Assembly (NCBI GenBank): GCA_045129695.1
Contig: JBGVJZ010000043.1
Location: 1-64,000 of the forward strand
Length of the DNA stretch: 64,000 nt
Direction: 5' to 3'
Source: Eshraghiella sp045129695
Lineage (GTDB): Bacteria; Bacillota; Clostridia; Lachnospirales; Lachnospiraceae
Part shown: one piece after another, positions 10,748-19,540 of the stretch
Layout of the letters: each line of letters begins with the position of its first letter
How positions within the stretch are numbered: the stretch's first letter is position 1
Translations under genes and position numbers: made by a program
Notes under the pieces: generated by a model
The model's input: only the letters and a program-made list of their open reading frames with translations
Told to the model about the DNA's origin: nothing
Databases searched by the model: none

Positions 10748-11857
10748 TTACTCTGATGTAGTACGCTCTACAGCCTCTGCAAATATTATTGTACCATCCT
10801 CAAGTGGTGCCGGACTAAGTTCCCACAACCACGTTCCGCTTTCATTCTTCCATACTGATTCATCAGCCCAGGTTTCTATTCTCTTATGAAAAATAATCTC
10901 ATATGCAGAATATGCAAGTGCATCAAAATATATATGTCCTATATTATTGGTTTCATCAATAATAATTGTATTCTTACACTTACTGGCATCACCATATTCC
11001 TGTAACACCTCATCCAAAGTTTTAATAGCAAAAACTTCATCTACCTTTCTGTCAAACTCATGAAACTCCAACATTGAATTGTCCCATGTAATATGTACAG
11101 TCTGTGTTGCAATGGCAATATCCGTATTCTCCATTTCAGAAGTATCTATCTGGTTAGCTGTATTGATGTCATAGATTAAGGATACAACCTTTTCATTATC
11201 TTCATCCGTACTGACACCCTGATAAGCAATAAAATTCTTAAACTGCGTATACTGCAGTGTTATCTTGGTCTTTAATTCAGCATAATACGGAGCTTCAACT
11301 GTTCTGACAGTCAGAAGTACTGACACATCATGATTAATAACCACATCCTGATTTTTGCTGGTAAAAGACAGTTTATATTCATTGGCAGAATATGCATTAT
11401 TCTCGCCATATAATATTCCGCTTAATTCTTCCGTTTCATTACCATCTGCTAATCTATAAATATGAATATCTACATATTCATCATCTCCATTAAGTATTTC
11501 ATATTCCATCTCATACTTAACATTCTGTTCCTCATTATTAAACAATAAAGGATTGTCATAATTTCTTATATTAAATCCAAAGCTCTTCTTGGACTTACCA
11601 TCCCATCCGGACATAACATATTCCGCAATTGAACCATCATATGCAACAGGACTTAAATGATCACTTGTAAAATAAAAGCTGTTTGCATTAACCACTTCAT
11701 TGGCATCATCCCTCATAAAGTATCTCGCTATAACCTTATGTAAATCCATGGCAAAGAACGCACTTACGCACACAAATAATACCGCAACAATTCTTAATGC
11801 TGTTTTGCCGGCTTTCTTATATCCCGATATTCTGTTGTTGCTGTTATTATCGTACAT
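10748..11857 (-). CDS. Membrane-anchored exported protein of the surface operon
   Basis: About 369 residues: a short basic N-terminus, one hydrophobic segment (LRIVAVLFVCVSAFFAM), then IARYFMRDD and an acidic extracellular domain of predicted beta type. No named family was recognised. The residues after the membrane segment resemble those of the 217-residue neighbour (IAKFITQED), which suggests that the two are distant paralogs. It lies 22 bases before the giant protein gene and 21 after the 217-residue gene. The start is ambiguous: an in-frame GTG at 11872 or the ATG at 11857; I prefer the ATG, with AGGTGA upstream. A partner or minor subunit of the giant surface protein is an inference from position. 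Confidence 0.65.
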   Translation of the reverse strand: MYDNNSNNRISGYKKAGKTALRIVAVLFVCVSAFFAMDLHKVIARYFMRDDANEVVNANSFYFTSDHLSPVAYDGSIAEYVMSGWDGKSKKSFGFNIRNYDNPLLFNNEEQNVKYEMEYEILNGDDEYVDIHIYRLADGNETEELSGILYGENNAYSANEYKLSFTSKNQDVVINHDVSVLLTVRTVEAPYYAELKTKITLQYTQFKNFIAYQGVSTDEDNEKVVSLIYDINTANQIDTSEMENTDIAIATQTVHITWDNSMLEFHEFDRKVDEVFAIKTLDEVLQEYGDASKCKNTIIIDETNNIGHIYFDALAYSAYEIIFHKRIETWADESVWKNESGTWLWELSPAPLEDGTIIFAEAVERTTSE

Positions 11858-11878
11858 CACTGTTACTTTCACCTCATG

Positions 11879-12532
11879 TTATTCTTCAACAGGCTTGCTT
11901 TGATATGCATATACATTTACATAGAGAAAATCAATTTCTTTAACATATTTGAAGTCCGAAGATTCATTGTCATCCTCCCATATAACCTTTAATGTATATT
12001 TATCAGAAACAACATCCTCAGGATTAAGCTTATTAATGTGCAGAATCATCTTATCTGATTCTGCTGTCATGGTATACACACTTCTGGTTCCCACATTTTC
12101 ATAAATTTCTGTAGTTTCTTCCATACGCTCTCCTGTCAGAAGATTTCCGTCAGAATCATACAATTCATATTTCAGAGGCATATTCATGGTATGAATCACC
12201 TCTATCTCATAAATCATATCCACCTGGGATACTCTTTCAAAGTTGCCATTTGATATATAGAAATCAACCTCTCGTATTTCTCCCGGATTCATTTCATCCA
12301 CAAGAATACGCTCAGAAAGCTTTGTAATCTCATCATCTCCAAATATTTCCATATAATAAGTTGCAACATTTCTGTCAAAAACAGTTCCGCTTATATCTTC
12401 CTGTGTAATGAATTTAGCAATTACTGTTACAGACATAATGACACCAAAAATCAGTGCTGCAACTATAGCACTTTGGAGTTTTCTAATATGCAATTTTGAG
12501 TAAATCTTAATTTTGCCAAAAACATCTTTCAT
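11879..12532 (-). CDS. Small membrane-anchored exported protein (SipW-substrate-like)
   Basis: 217 residues with a hydrophobic segment at about residues 18-40 (AIVAALIFGVIMSVTVIAKF), then a beta-rich domain containing IREVDFYISNGN and ending in YVNVYAYQSKP. The layout (basic N-terminus, hydrophobic helix, compact beta-sandwich-like ectodomain) is that of TasA/camelysin-type proteins processed by SipW peptidases. Sequence identity to a named family was not recognised. It sits between the 244- and 369-residue exported proteins, and its ribosome-binding site is weak (GAGAG), so translational coupling is likely. The function is inferred only from its operon. Confidence 0.65.
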   Translation of the reverse strand: MKDVFGKIKIYSKLHIRKLQSAIVAALIFGVIMSVTVIAKFITQEDISGTVFDRNVATYYMEIFGDDEITKLSERILVDEMNPGEIREVDFYISNGNFERVSQVDMIYEIEVIHTMNMPLKYELYDSDGNLLTGERMEETTEIYENVGTRSVYTMTAESDKMILHINKLNPEDVVSDKYTLKVIWEDDNESSDFKYVKEIDFLYVNVYAYQSKPVEE

Positions 12533-12543
12533 AAAAACACTCT

Positions 12544-13278
12544 CTAACGCTCTTTTGGTTTCTGCTGTGAAGCAGTAACATGAATATCAATATTACCCTC
12601 AAGCTTATCCTGATTATCACTGATAAAACAATCATCCATATCCCACTGTGTCAGGAACTGCTGAATATCAGCTTCATCCGTAAGTTCAGAAGGCACATTA
12701 CCCGTTCCGTCATACAACCAATACCAGTAAATAGTTACTTTGTCCTCTGAATTCGGTGCGATACTTCCTGTTAACGGTTCAGTCATATTAACTTCTTTGG
12801 TAAAATCTTCATCCATATAGAATCTGATATGCTTCTGAAGCATTTCACTATTGGCAGCAAGCTCTTCCTGAATCTTAGCATCAGTACCTGCATCTTCAGA
12901 ATATGCATTGAACTTAAGACCGGATTTATCAATAAATACTGCGTAATCGGTGGTAACACTCGTTGTTGTTCTGATATAAAAATCTATCGTACCATAAGTT
13001 CCCGGTGCCATAACCTTAGATGTTACATTTGTAAATTCCGCAAAACCTATTGTAAGTGTATCTCCATCTGAAATCGGTTCACCTCCCGGAGTATCCGATA
13101 CAACAAGATCCCACTGGGATACCTTACCACTGAACAAATTAACACCTGCATTTCTTGATAACACAAACCACGCCCCTGTGGCTGTAATAAGCAGAATAAG
13201 CATTATTACAGGTGCAATTAATGTCATGGTATTTTTAATATTAAAAACTTTTTTGATTTTATCGAATTTATTTGCCAT
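12544..13278 (-). CDS. TasA/camelysin-like exported protein, probable SipW substrate
   Basis: 244 residues. A hydrophobic segment (about residues 17-37) ends in TATGAWFVLSRNAG, close to the A-x-A-(Y/W)-F pattern at the cleavage site of SipW-dependent proteins. The ectodomain has TYGTIDFYIRTTTSV and VTIYWYWLYDGT, typical beta strands of the TasA/camelysin fold. The gene lies 16 bases downstream of the signal peptidase gene, as in tasA-sipW loci, and has an AGAAAGG ribosome-binding site. A role as matrix fibre or pilus-like subunit is inferred from context, not proven by sequence. Confidence 0.7.
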   Translation of the reverse strand: MANKFDKIKKVFNIKNTMTLIAPVIMLILLITATGAWFVLSRNAGVNLFSGKVSQWDLVVSDTPGGEPISDGDTLTIGFAEFTNVTSKVMAPGTYGTIDFYIRTTTSVTTDYAVFIDKSGLKFNAYSEDAGTDAKIQEELAANSEMLQKHIRFYMDEDFTKEVNMTEPLTGSIAPNSEDKVTIYWYWLYDGTGNVPSELTDEADIQQFLTQWDMDDCFISDNQDKLEGNIDIHVTASQQKPKER

Positions 13279-13294
13279 AGCAGCTTACCTTTCT

Positions 13295-13858
13295 CTATGT
13301 TTCCGTTTCTTCATCACCAAAAAATATTTTAAAAACATCAATTATACTGATGCTAAGACAGACAAGTATCGGCAGAATTACTACTGCAAAATATACCTTT
13401 CTGTCAGACAGGAGTTCAAAGCCTTTGGAAATGGCTTTACCAAGAAAAACATCCCCCACATATACGCCAAGTATTTTCTCTTCCCTGACGCTGTATAAGT
13501 CCTGCTCCTTATTGGCATCCCCCTTAGTAATAAACTCTCTTGTTCCATCAGGATTATCTATTATCCCCTCAACTCTGTGAGTATTAAGATAATTGTATAT
13601 AGCCGGGTCCTCTGAAAAAAAAGTGATTATATCACCCTTTTTAATCTTATCGGTATCCGTTGATTTACTGATAATGCAATCACCTTCCGATATAACCGGT
13701 TCCATACTTGAACTTACTACCCGTAAAAAATGATATCCGAATATATTCGGTACATTTCCGCGATATGTAGTAACAAATAAATAAATCAGGAATATAATGG
13801 CGAGAATTCCCACTACATCAATTATAATTTTAATATTTCTTATAACTTTCTTTTTCAA
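13295..13858 (-). CDS. sipW: Signal peptidase I, ER/SipW type
   Basis: 187 residues with a membrane segment at about 12-31 and another near the C-terminus (VYFAVVILPILVCLSISII). The nucleophile motif is VVSSSMEP (Ser51). The general base position carries THRVEG, so His94 replaces the Lys of ordinary bacterial signal peptidases. TKGDAN supplies the third conserved box (Asp114). A Ser-His dyad defines the ER/archaeal/SipW class (S26B). Likely substrates are the anchored proteins encoded on both sides. The start appears to be TTG, overlapping the TGA stop of the upstream gene (TTGA), with AGGAAGAAG as ribosome-binding site. The family call is firm; the symbol is by analogy to Bacillus sipW. Confidence 0.88.
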   Translation of the reverse strand: MKKKVIRNIKIIIDVVGILAIIFLIYLFVTTYRGNVPNIFGYHFLRVVSSSMEPVISEGDCIISKSTDTDKIKKGDIITFFSEDPAIYNYLNTHRVEGIIDNPDGTREFITKGDANKEQDLYSVREEKILGVYVGDVFLGKAISKGFELLSDRKVYFAVVILPILVCLSISIIDVFKIFFGDEETET

Positions 13859-15300
13859 TGCTTCTTCCTGAATATATCAAAAATCGATTTCTTCTTAGTC
13901 TCATGTTCTGCAGCTTCCCTTGCAGCCTGTTCCTGCTTCTCTAACTCAAGCTTACGCTGCTCCTCAAGACGTTTAAGTCTTCTCTGTTCTTCAAGCATAT
14001 GCTCATTCTCTTTAACTTCTTTTCGACGCTGCATATCACGCTGTTTCTTAATACGATTCTTCTCGCGTTTGGACATCTTAGCAGGTGCTTTTTCTTCTTC
14101 CTGCTGTGTATTCTTATCGCCGGAAGCCTGTGCGAAATCATCCCACTTATCCTCACTGAACTTAATGTTCTTGCCACGCTTCTCTCGCATTAACTTAAGA
14201 ATTTCGTTAGCCCTCTGCATAACTTCTTCTTTCTCTTTACTTGCCTTGGTAAATTCAACCAGAAGAAGCTGCTTTAACTCTGACTCAGGCATATCGTATT
14301 CATTAACAATTTCCTGCATAAACTGCTTTATAAGATGGACGCTTACTTCTTTCTTACGAAGTCCTCTTGAGATATTAATTGCATCCTTAAAGAACATATG
14401 CTCTCTTAAGATTACGAAATTCATAAGCAACGAATTATAAATATCATCTTCAAATTTCTTATCAATAACCGGGTCCTGTTCAACAATTTTAACTATGTAA
14501 CCAACACGATCATATGAGTGTATGAAATTCCACAAATCATAGCACTCCTTATAATGTACGTTCTTCGCAATTGCATTTGTCTTAACAACAGGATGCTTTA
14601 CCAGAGGATATCCCATCATATCAAGTGCATATTTACTGCATGCAAGAGCGTTAACATCCTTGTGAATCTTGGTAAGACGGTTAAAGATATTAAGATTATC
14701 TTCATCAGAAGACAAATCCGTCTGTTTCTCTCTGATTCGCATCTCCATCTTATATGTAATTACCTCTGAATAGTTGTCAATATTGGCATCCAGTTCAAGA
14801 AGCACACCATCCTCGTCCTTGCTGCGCTCAAAAATTACATCCGTTCTCTCATTAACGAAACGCTGAAGTTCTTTGATAAGAGTATTTATAAATCTGTTTT
14901 CATACGTGTTATAGCTCTCTTCTTTCTGAACATCCAGTACTCTGTTCGGCTCAACAGAACCATCATCATGAACTCTGTCTATCATCTCTGAATGTTGCGA
15001 CAGATGCTTAATAGATTCTGATGTAAATTTCTTCGCTGACGCAATATTTACAATCTCCCTATGCTCCTCAATAAATGTTCTGGGATTATCAGTAACAAAA
15101 TGGATGTGAGAAAGCGCTTTCTCAATGGCATCAACCCATTCTACGTCTACATCTTTTATTAATTTTCTGTTCCTGAACTTGGAATACATCATTCCGGTTT
15201 CAAGCAGGTTATAATAATACTTATAAAATCTGTCATCTCTGATTTTCTGTAAAAAATCCTCATGGTACAGCTCATAAATCTCATGAGTTATATTATCCAC
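13855..15300 (-). CDS. DUF2357 / McrC-N-like protein with coiled-coil tail
   Basis: 481 residues. The motif EESYNTYENRF at about 126-137 is the hallmark of DUF2357/McrC N-terminal-like domains that partner McrB-type AAA+ ATPases. The rest of the core (residues 1-370) is helical and charged. The C-terminus (about 400-475) is a Lys/Glu/Arg-rich coiled coil ending in FDIFRKKH. I see no PD-(D/E)xK nuclease motif, so it is not a standard restriction subunit. It begins at GTG preceded by AAGGATG, 27 bases after the ATPase gene, and its stop overlaps the sipW-like start. The tight coupling suggests that ATPase, this protein and peptidase work together; that role is inferred. Confidence 0.72.
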   Translation of the reverse strand: MDNITHEIYELYHEDFLQKIRDDRFYKYYYNLLETGMMYSKFRNRKLIKDVDVEWVDAIEKALSHIHFVTDNPRTFIEEHREIVNIASAKKFTSESIKHLSQHSEMIDRVHDDGSVEPNRVLDVQKEESYNTYENRFINTLIKELQRFVNERTDVIFERSKDEDGVLLELDANIDNYSEVITYKMEMRIREKQTDLSSDEDNLNIFNRLTKIHKDVNALACSKYALDMMGYPLVKHPVVKTNAIAKNVHYKECYDLWNFIHSYDRVGYIVKIVEQDPVIDKKFEDDIYNSLLMNFVILREHMFFKDAINISRGLRKKEVSVHLIKQFMQEIVNEYDMPESELKQLLLVEFTKASKEKEEVMQRANEILKLMREKRGKNIKFSEDKWDDFAQASGDKNTQQEEEKAPAKMSKREKNRIKKQRDMQRRKEVKENEHMLEEQRRLKRLEEQRKLELEKQEQAAREAAEHETKKKSIFDIFRKKH

Positions 15301-15327
15301 AAACTCACATCCTTCTTAGTGTGTATT

Positions 15328-16896
15328 TTATACTAATTTCTTAAGTCTTAATAAATATTCCTTACACATATTCATATTTTCATAACCAAATAAATCATTA
15401 ATATATGCAATAAAACCATCAATCTCATCTCTGATATATCCAAGATTGAGTGAAGAGAATTTTCTTAAAATCTTCTTCTCAATCATAAAGTCAATTCCGT
15501 CAATTTCTGTTCCGCCACAATCAACATAGCATGGAACGTATTCATTAATCTGCTTCAAAATACGGTTACCAAATGTAATTCTGAAATGCTTTATAATGTA
15601 TGAGTCAAGCTCCTCAAGCTTAGCTTTATTAACCTCAGATATAGGATATTTTTCTTTGGCTTTCTCAAACATATCATTAATGTGGTCAAATCTTACATTA
15701 ATTGAATCTCTTAATGGTGCATCAAATCTGGCAGCCTTGGAATCCAAATCAAGCTGAATTGCTCGGTCGTATACCTTATCAGCAACTGCGAATGTAGAAT
15801 CGTCATTGTTAATTGTTCCGATATACCATACATTAGGAGATATAAACAGCTTTCCGTCAGTTAATTTATCAGGATCATTATCCCATACCGAAGGAACAAT
15901 TGTTATTCTTCTCTCATCGATTCGAGGCATTTCTAGTACTGAAAGCATTTCTGCAAAATAATACTCAACTCGTGCGATATTCATCTCGTCCAATACAACT
16001 AACTGCATATCTTCATAGTAACCAGCCTCATAAATAGCTTTAAGGAAATCTGTCTCATTGAATTTCTTCGTGAATTCATTAAAATAACCAAACAGTTCTG
16101 TTCTGTCACGCCATGCAGGCTGTACAGGACAAATCATAGATGGTCTGTTTATGTACTGTCCGAATGCATATGCAAGGGATGTCTTACCTGTACCGGAAAT
16201 ACCCTGAAGAATAATCATCTTAGTTGCACCAAGTGCAGCCACGAAAAATTTAATTAAATCAAGGTCATAATATAATCCCAGTCTTGATGCCGCAAAGTTT
16301 CTGAAATCTTTACAGAAATCTTCAAGAGTAATATCATCATTATAATCAGGTCTGATATATTTATCCGACTTATAGAAATTATCAATTCTTAACAGACTGT
16401 TAAATCTTGCATTAGGGTCTGTAACAGCCGTCTCAACCACAACCTTAAGAGGTTCATCACTATCATTTTTCTCTTCTTCGTTAACATCAACATCCAGAAG
16501 TTCTTCCTGAACCTCAAGTCCAAGACTTGTAACCTGCATTGCAAGAATTTTATCTCTTTCATAACAAAGTTTATACATCTCATGTTTGAGTTTTGTTATC
16601 TCGTCCTTGAGTTCCTCATTCTCTTTAATTGGCTGTTTAAAAGTAACAAATCTCTTAATTGCTCTGTAGAGAATAAAAATAAGTGCAGCAACAACAATAC
16701 TTAAAAGAATGTGTGCGAAAACACATAAAATCCAGCCCCACACTCCAAAATCAGCCTTGTAGCTGTTAAGAATCTTATAGTAGAAAGGAATATTGAACAA
16801 CTCAACAATTCCTAAAAAGAATCCTTTAATAATTGCCCAAATATTTCTACCGATTGCACATACAAATTCATAAAAATAATTAAAAAATGCATTCAT
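15328..16896 (-). CDS. Membrane-anchored McrB/MoxR-like AAA+ ATPase
   Basis: 522 residues. Hydrophobic segments at about 11-31 and 52-77 anchor the protein, followed by a coiled coil (about 80-115), an acidic linker and a AAA+ domain. Walker A is GISGTGKT (about 230), Walker B LVVLDEMN (about 297) and sensor 1 GTINNDDSTF (about 355), the arrangement of McrB-type ATPases. An Arg finger candidate follows in KVYDRAIQ. McrB proteins are normally soluble restriction motors, so the membrane anchor and the surface-protein context are unusual. A DUF2357 gene follows directly. I infer a motor or remodelling factor for export or assembly of the surface proteins. The start has AGGATGA upstream. Confidence 0.8.
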   Translation of the reverse strand: MNAFFNYFYEFVCAIGRNIWAIIKGFFLGIVELFNIPFYYKILNSYKADFGVWGWILCVFAHILLSIVVAALIFILYRAIKRFVTFKQPIKENEELKDEITKLKHEMYKLCYERDKILAMQVTSLGLEVQEELLDVDVNEEEKNDSDEPLKVVVETAVTDPNARFNSLLRIDNFYKSDKYIRPDYNDDITLEDFCKDFRNFAASRLGLYYDLDLIKFFVAALGATKMIILQGISGTGKTSLAYAFGQYINRPSMICPVQPAWRDRTELFGYFNEFTKKFNETDFLKAIYEAGYYEDMQLVVLDEMNIARVEYYFAEMLSVLEMPRIDERRITIVPSVWDNDPDKLTDGKLFISPNVWYIGTINNDDSTFAVADKVYDRAIQLDLDSKAARFDAPLRDSINVRFDHINDMFEKAKEKYPISEVNKAKLEELDSYIIKHFRITFGNRILKQINEYVPCYVDCGGTEIDGIDFMIEKKILRKFSSLNLGYIRDEIDGFIAYINDLFGYENMNMCKEYLLRLKKLV

Positions 16897-16925
16897 GTTA
16901 TCATCCTGCCTTCCGGTGTATTTTA

Positions 16926-17789
16926 TTATTTGATTTCTTCACTGAAAAATCTTAATTCAACATTAATTGTATTTCCCATTATTGCATTAACGCAATCCCT
17001 GTCTGCACCTTCAAGCCAGATGTACATTGTAACCTCTGCCGGTTCATTCGTTGGAATGTCAAACAGTTTATCCGAAACACTCTGATTATATGTTCTGCCG
17101 CCATCTGCTGAGAAATTATTGCTGGAATTTTGCTTTATTACACTCATATTATCCCAGCCTGCCATCTTTGCCTGATTAGTATCCGCTTCCTTAGTAACCA
17201 CATCAGCAAGAGGCTCAACAACTGCTGTAACTCCATTATGTGTAAAGCTGATTCTTATTGCCTCTGCAGCACTGGTATCTTCAAATGCATTAGTAATTAC
17301 AGTTCCTTTCTCCCTGTTAGGAATAGGTGCCATTAATCTGACATCTATCTTCTTCAAATCACTGACACTTGACTTAAGATAGAATGTTTTCTTAATAAGC
17401 CATCCGCCTTCTGATTCTACGGCGTTAATCATTGTTTCAATTTCACTGTTTGTAATCGCCGTATCAGACACTTTTTCAACAACCCCATCGGCACCATATA
17501 TTGGTCTGTAAAATGTAGTTCCATTAATTGTTGTAAGGGGTCGCAAACAACACTCTTCATCAAATTCAAGTGTTATACTGTCAGAATATTCTCCATCTCT
17601 TTCATTGGAAATCAAAAGTTCACCGCTTGTTCCGGCTTTCAGCACCATATTGTGCACTGACGGAGCATTAGTTAATGAAAACCATGCATATGCCGCAGTA
17701 GTCAGGAAAAGCACATTGAAAATAACCACAGAAACACCTAAAAGAATTTTCCGTTTCTTATTTATTGACTTTTTAGTAGTCTTTGACAT
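16926..17789 (-). CDS. SipW-dependent-type exported protein (WLEG motif paralog A)
   Basis: 287 residues. A Lys-rich N-terminus and a hydrophobic segment (about 14-35) end in AYAWFSLTN (about 33-41), a classic SipW-type signal. A beta-rich ectodomain follows. The C-terminal part contains WLEGADRDCVNAIMG, matched by WLEGEDPECIDDIKGG in the upstream gene, so the two are paralogs sharing a folded C-terminal domain with a conserved Cys. The ATG at 17789 is chosen over an upstream GTG because GGGAGG sits nine bases before it. It lies 13 bases after its paralog and 29 before the ATPase gene. A fibre or pilus subunit is likely but unproven. Confidence 0.75.
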   Translation of the reverse strand: MSKTTKKSINKKRKILLGVSVVIFNVLFLTTAAYAWFSLTNAPSVHNMVLKAGTSGELLISNERDGEYSDSITLEFDEECCLRPLTTINGTTFYRPIYGADGVVEKVSDTAITNSEIETMINAVESEGGWLIKKTFYLKSSVSDLKKIDVRLMAPIPNREKGTVITNAFEDTSAAEAIRISFTHNGVTAVVEPLADVVTKEADTNQAKMAGWDNMSVIKQNSSNNFSADGGRTYNQSVSDKLFDIPTNEPAEVTMYIWLEGADRDCVNAIMGNTINVELRFFSEEIK

Positions 17790-17802
17790 TTTCTTTTCCT
17801 CC

Positions 17803-18678
17803 CTACTCTTCTTCCTGCTCAATTACATCAAATCTCATATTCATCTCAATGTAGCCGCCCTTGATATCATCTATACACTCAGGATCTTCACCTTCAAGCC
17901 ATGCAACAACAGTATATTTGTCATATTCACCAGGTTCCATTTCCCTTACAATTCCCTTGCTAATAAGTTCATCTGACATAAAACCATGTGCTCTTAACTC
18001 AAGCAGTCCGTTATAATCCTCAATACCAAGTCTGTCGACATCTTCTCTGCTCAACAGCCCTGTATCTGAATCACTGATTTCATATACATACATACTCTCG
18101 TCCGTTGCCTGTTCTAAAATCGGATACAAATCATATGTATACTGTCTTTCCAGTGTTCCATCATCCCTAATCTTGGCAAAAAGCTCAAATTCACCATTCT
18201 TAAATAACATTACCCATACTGCGGATTCAACATTCTTAGTCGCATCACCGATGTTAAGACTGTACTCGTAATCCAGCGTTTCAATTCCCTCATTACGCAG
18301 ATAAAAGGAATATGCAAGATAATTGTCACCATAATGATTACCATCATAATCATCAACATCAAGCGGTAAATCATTAATATTAATATTATCACATTCCTCC
18401 AGTGCTGAAGCATAAAGCTTGGTCCTTGCCTCTTCAAAGTCCCTTGTCTTATACAAGTATAAGCCCTTCTTCTGTGCTCCTAAATCAACAGTAACGGTAA
18501 ATCTTCCCATGTTATGGTAGAAAATTGCTATGATAAACAAAATGCCCAAAATCACCAGACATAAGTTCTTTATCTTCTTAACGCTGTTTTTTCTGAAAAC
18601 GCTTTTAATACCTAACTTGACTTCTTTTAACCAATATTTAATTCGCCAGATAATGGATTTAAAATCTAATTTATCCAT
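17803..18678 (-). CDS. Membrane-anchored exported protein (WLEG motif paralog B)
   Basis: 291 residues. A basic amphipathic N-terminus (1-36) precedes a membrane segment (about 37-55), then a beta-rich ectodomain with DNYLAYSFYLRNEG and the C-terminal motif WLEGEDPECIDDIKGG shared with the next gene. Unlike its paralog it lacks the AYAWF cleavage-like motif after the helix, so it may stay uncleaved as a membrane anchor or cap for the processed subunit. The start is the ATG at 18678 with AAAGGAG upstream; an in-frame GTG at 18702 lies before the ribosome-binding site and is rejected. It follows the HD-GYP gene. Function is inferred from context. Confidence 0.72.
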   Translation of the reverse strand: MDKLDFKSIIWRIKYWLKEVKLGIKSVFRKNSVKKIKNLCLVILGILFIIAIFYHNMGRFTVTVDLGAQKKGLYLYKTRDFEEARTKLYASALEECDNININDLPLDVDDYDGNHYGDNYLAYSFYLRNEGIETLDYEYSLNIGDATKNVESAVWVMLFKNGEFELFAKIRDDGTLERQYTYDLYPILEQATDESMYVYEISDSDTGLLSREDVDRLGIEDYNGLLELRAHGFMSDELISKGIVREMEPGEYDKYTVVAWLEGEDPECIDDIKGGYIEMNMRFDVIEQEEE

Positions 18679-18717
18679 TTTACTCCTTTCGTGCTTCGTC
18701 ACGCTGCTATATTTATT

Positions 18718-19365
18718 TTAATAAAGCCGGTTCATACCATATTGTAAATTCAGACTTTTTAATTTCTCATCAGAATTCATAAAAATCTCTACAAGCTTTG
18801 GCTGGAACTTCTTCCCTGACTCAGCCCTTACAGCCTCCATAATTTCTGTGTTTCTCTCATATATATCATATGGCTTCTCTACAACAAGACGGTCATAATA
18901 ATCCGCAATAGCACAAATTCTTGCTACCAGAGGGATTTCCTCCCCCTTAAGTCCGTCAGGATATCCGCTTCCATCATAATGCTCATGATGAAATCTTGCA
19001 CAATCCCTTGCGTGTTTCTCAAGCTGAGGGTTCAGTCTCTTATAAACAATTTTATCAAAAGCTTTGTCCGCAAGAAAAACATGGTCCCAAATTATTTTCT
19101 CCTGCATTGTTTTATCTTCATCAATAAAAGCATATCCTATATCATGATACTTAAAAACCATCTTGGCATACGGATAAAATTCTCGTTCAATGCTGTTAAT
19201 AAAAGCAGGGTCTCTCTCTATAACTCGTGCAATAACATCACAATATCCGGCAACTCTCTGCATATGAAGCCTCACCTCAAGCGGTATCATGCCATACACA
19301 GCTTCAACACTGAAATATTCATTTTTCGCAACCACTTTAATCTGACTTCTGTCTTCTGTAATCAT
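18718..19365 (-). CDS. HD-GYP domain protein, probable c-di-GMP phosphodiesterase
   Basis: 215 residues forming a stand-alone HD-GYP domain. It has FKYHDIGYAF (His74-Asp75; the usual HDIGK is HDIGY) and FHHEHYDGSGYPDGL (HH at 126-127, GYP at 134-136), followed by IPLVARICAIADYYDRL, the standard HD-GYP C-terminal helix. HD-GYP enzymes hydrolyse c-di-GMP with a di- or tri-metal site; most ligands are visible, but the Lys of HDIGK is absent. No sensor or receiver domain is present. It is the promoter-proximal gene of the surface operon, with GGGTGG before the ATG and only about 40 bases to the next start. Confidence 0.82.
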   Translation of the reverse strand: MITEDRSQIKVVAKNEYFSVEAVYGMIPLEVRLHMQRVAGYCDVIARVIERDPAFINSIEREFYPYAKMVFKYHDIGYAFIDEDKTMQEKIIWDHVFLADKAFDKIVYKRLNPQLEKHARDCARFHHEHYDGSGYPDGLKGEEIPLVARICAIADYYDRLVVEKPYDIYERNTEIMEAVRAESGKKFQPKLVEIFMNSDEKLKSLNLQYGMNRLY

Positions 19366-19442
19366 ACTGCCACCCTTTAAATCAAACCAAACAAAGGATA
19401 TAAATATAACAACAACCTTAAGCTGTCCTTATAAATATATCC

Positions 19443-19505
19443 CTACAAACATACGTCACCTGAAAAAAACACATATATTATTTTAAATGTAGTTCTTCTC
19501 TCCAT
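19443..19505 (-). other. Candidate 20-codon leader peptide ORF
   Basis: In the long leader of the HD-GYP operon, an ATG at 19505 opens a 20-codon ORF that begins MERRTTFK and ends at TAG 19443-19445. AGGAG lies 11 bases upstream, a little far. The ORF lies inside the predicted transcript and ends about 80 bases before the HD-GYP start. It could be a regulatory leader peptide or chance; no conservation data are available. Confidence 0.2.
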
Positions 19506-19540
19506 TGGTAACCCTGCTCCTAACTACACAAGTATATTTA

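Noticed and set aside
13855..16896. McrBC-type restriction system
   Set aside because: No nuclease motif is seen, the ATPase is membrane-anchored, and the neighbours are export and surface genes. A defence role is not excluded but is less likely.
19489..19527. c-di-GMP-I riboswitch-like string (AGGGTTACCAATGG) in the HD-GYP leader
   Set aside because: The string recalls the 3' end of that aptamer, but the predicted transcript begins too close upstream for the rest of the aptamer, and no GCAAAGC-type part was found.
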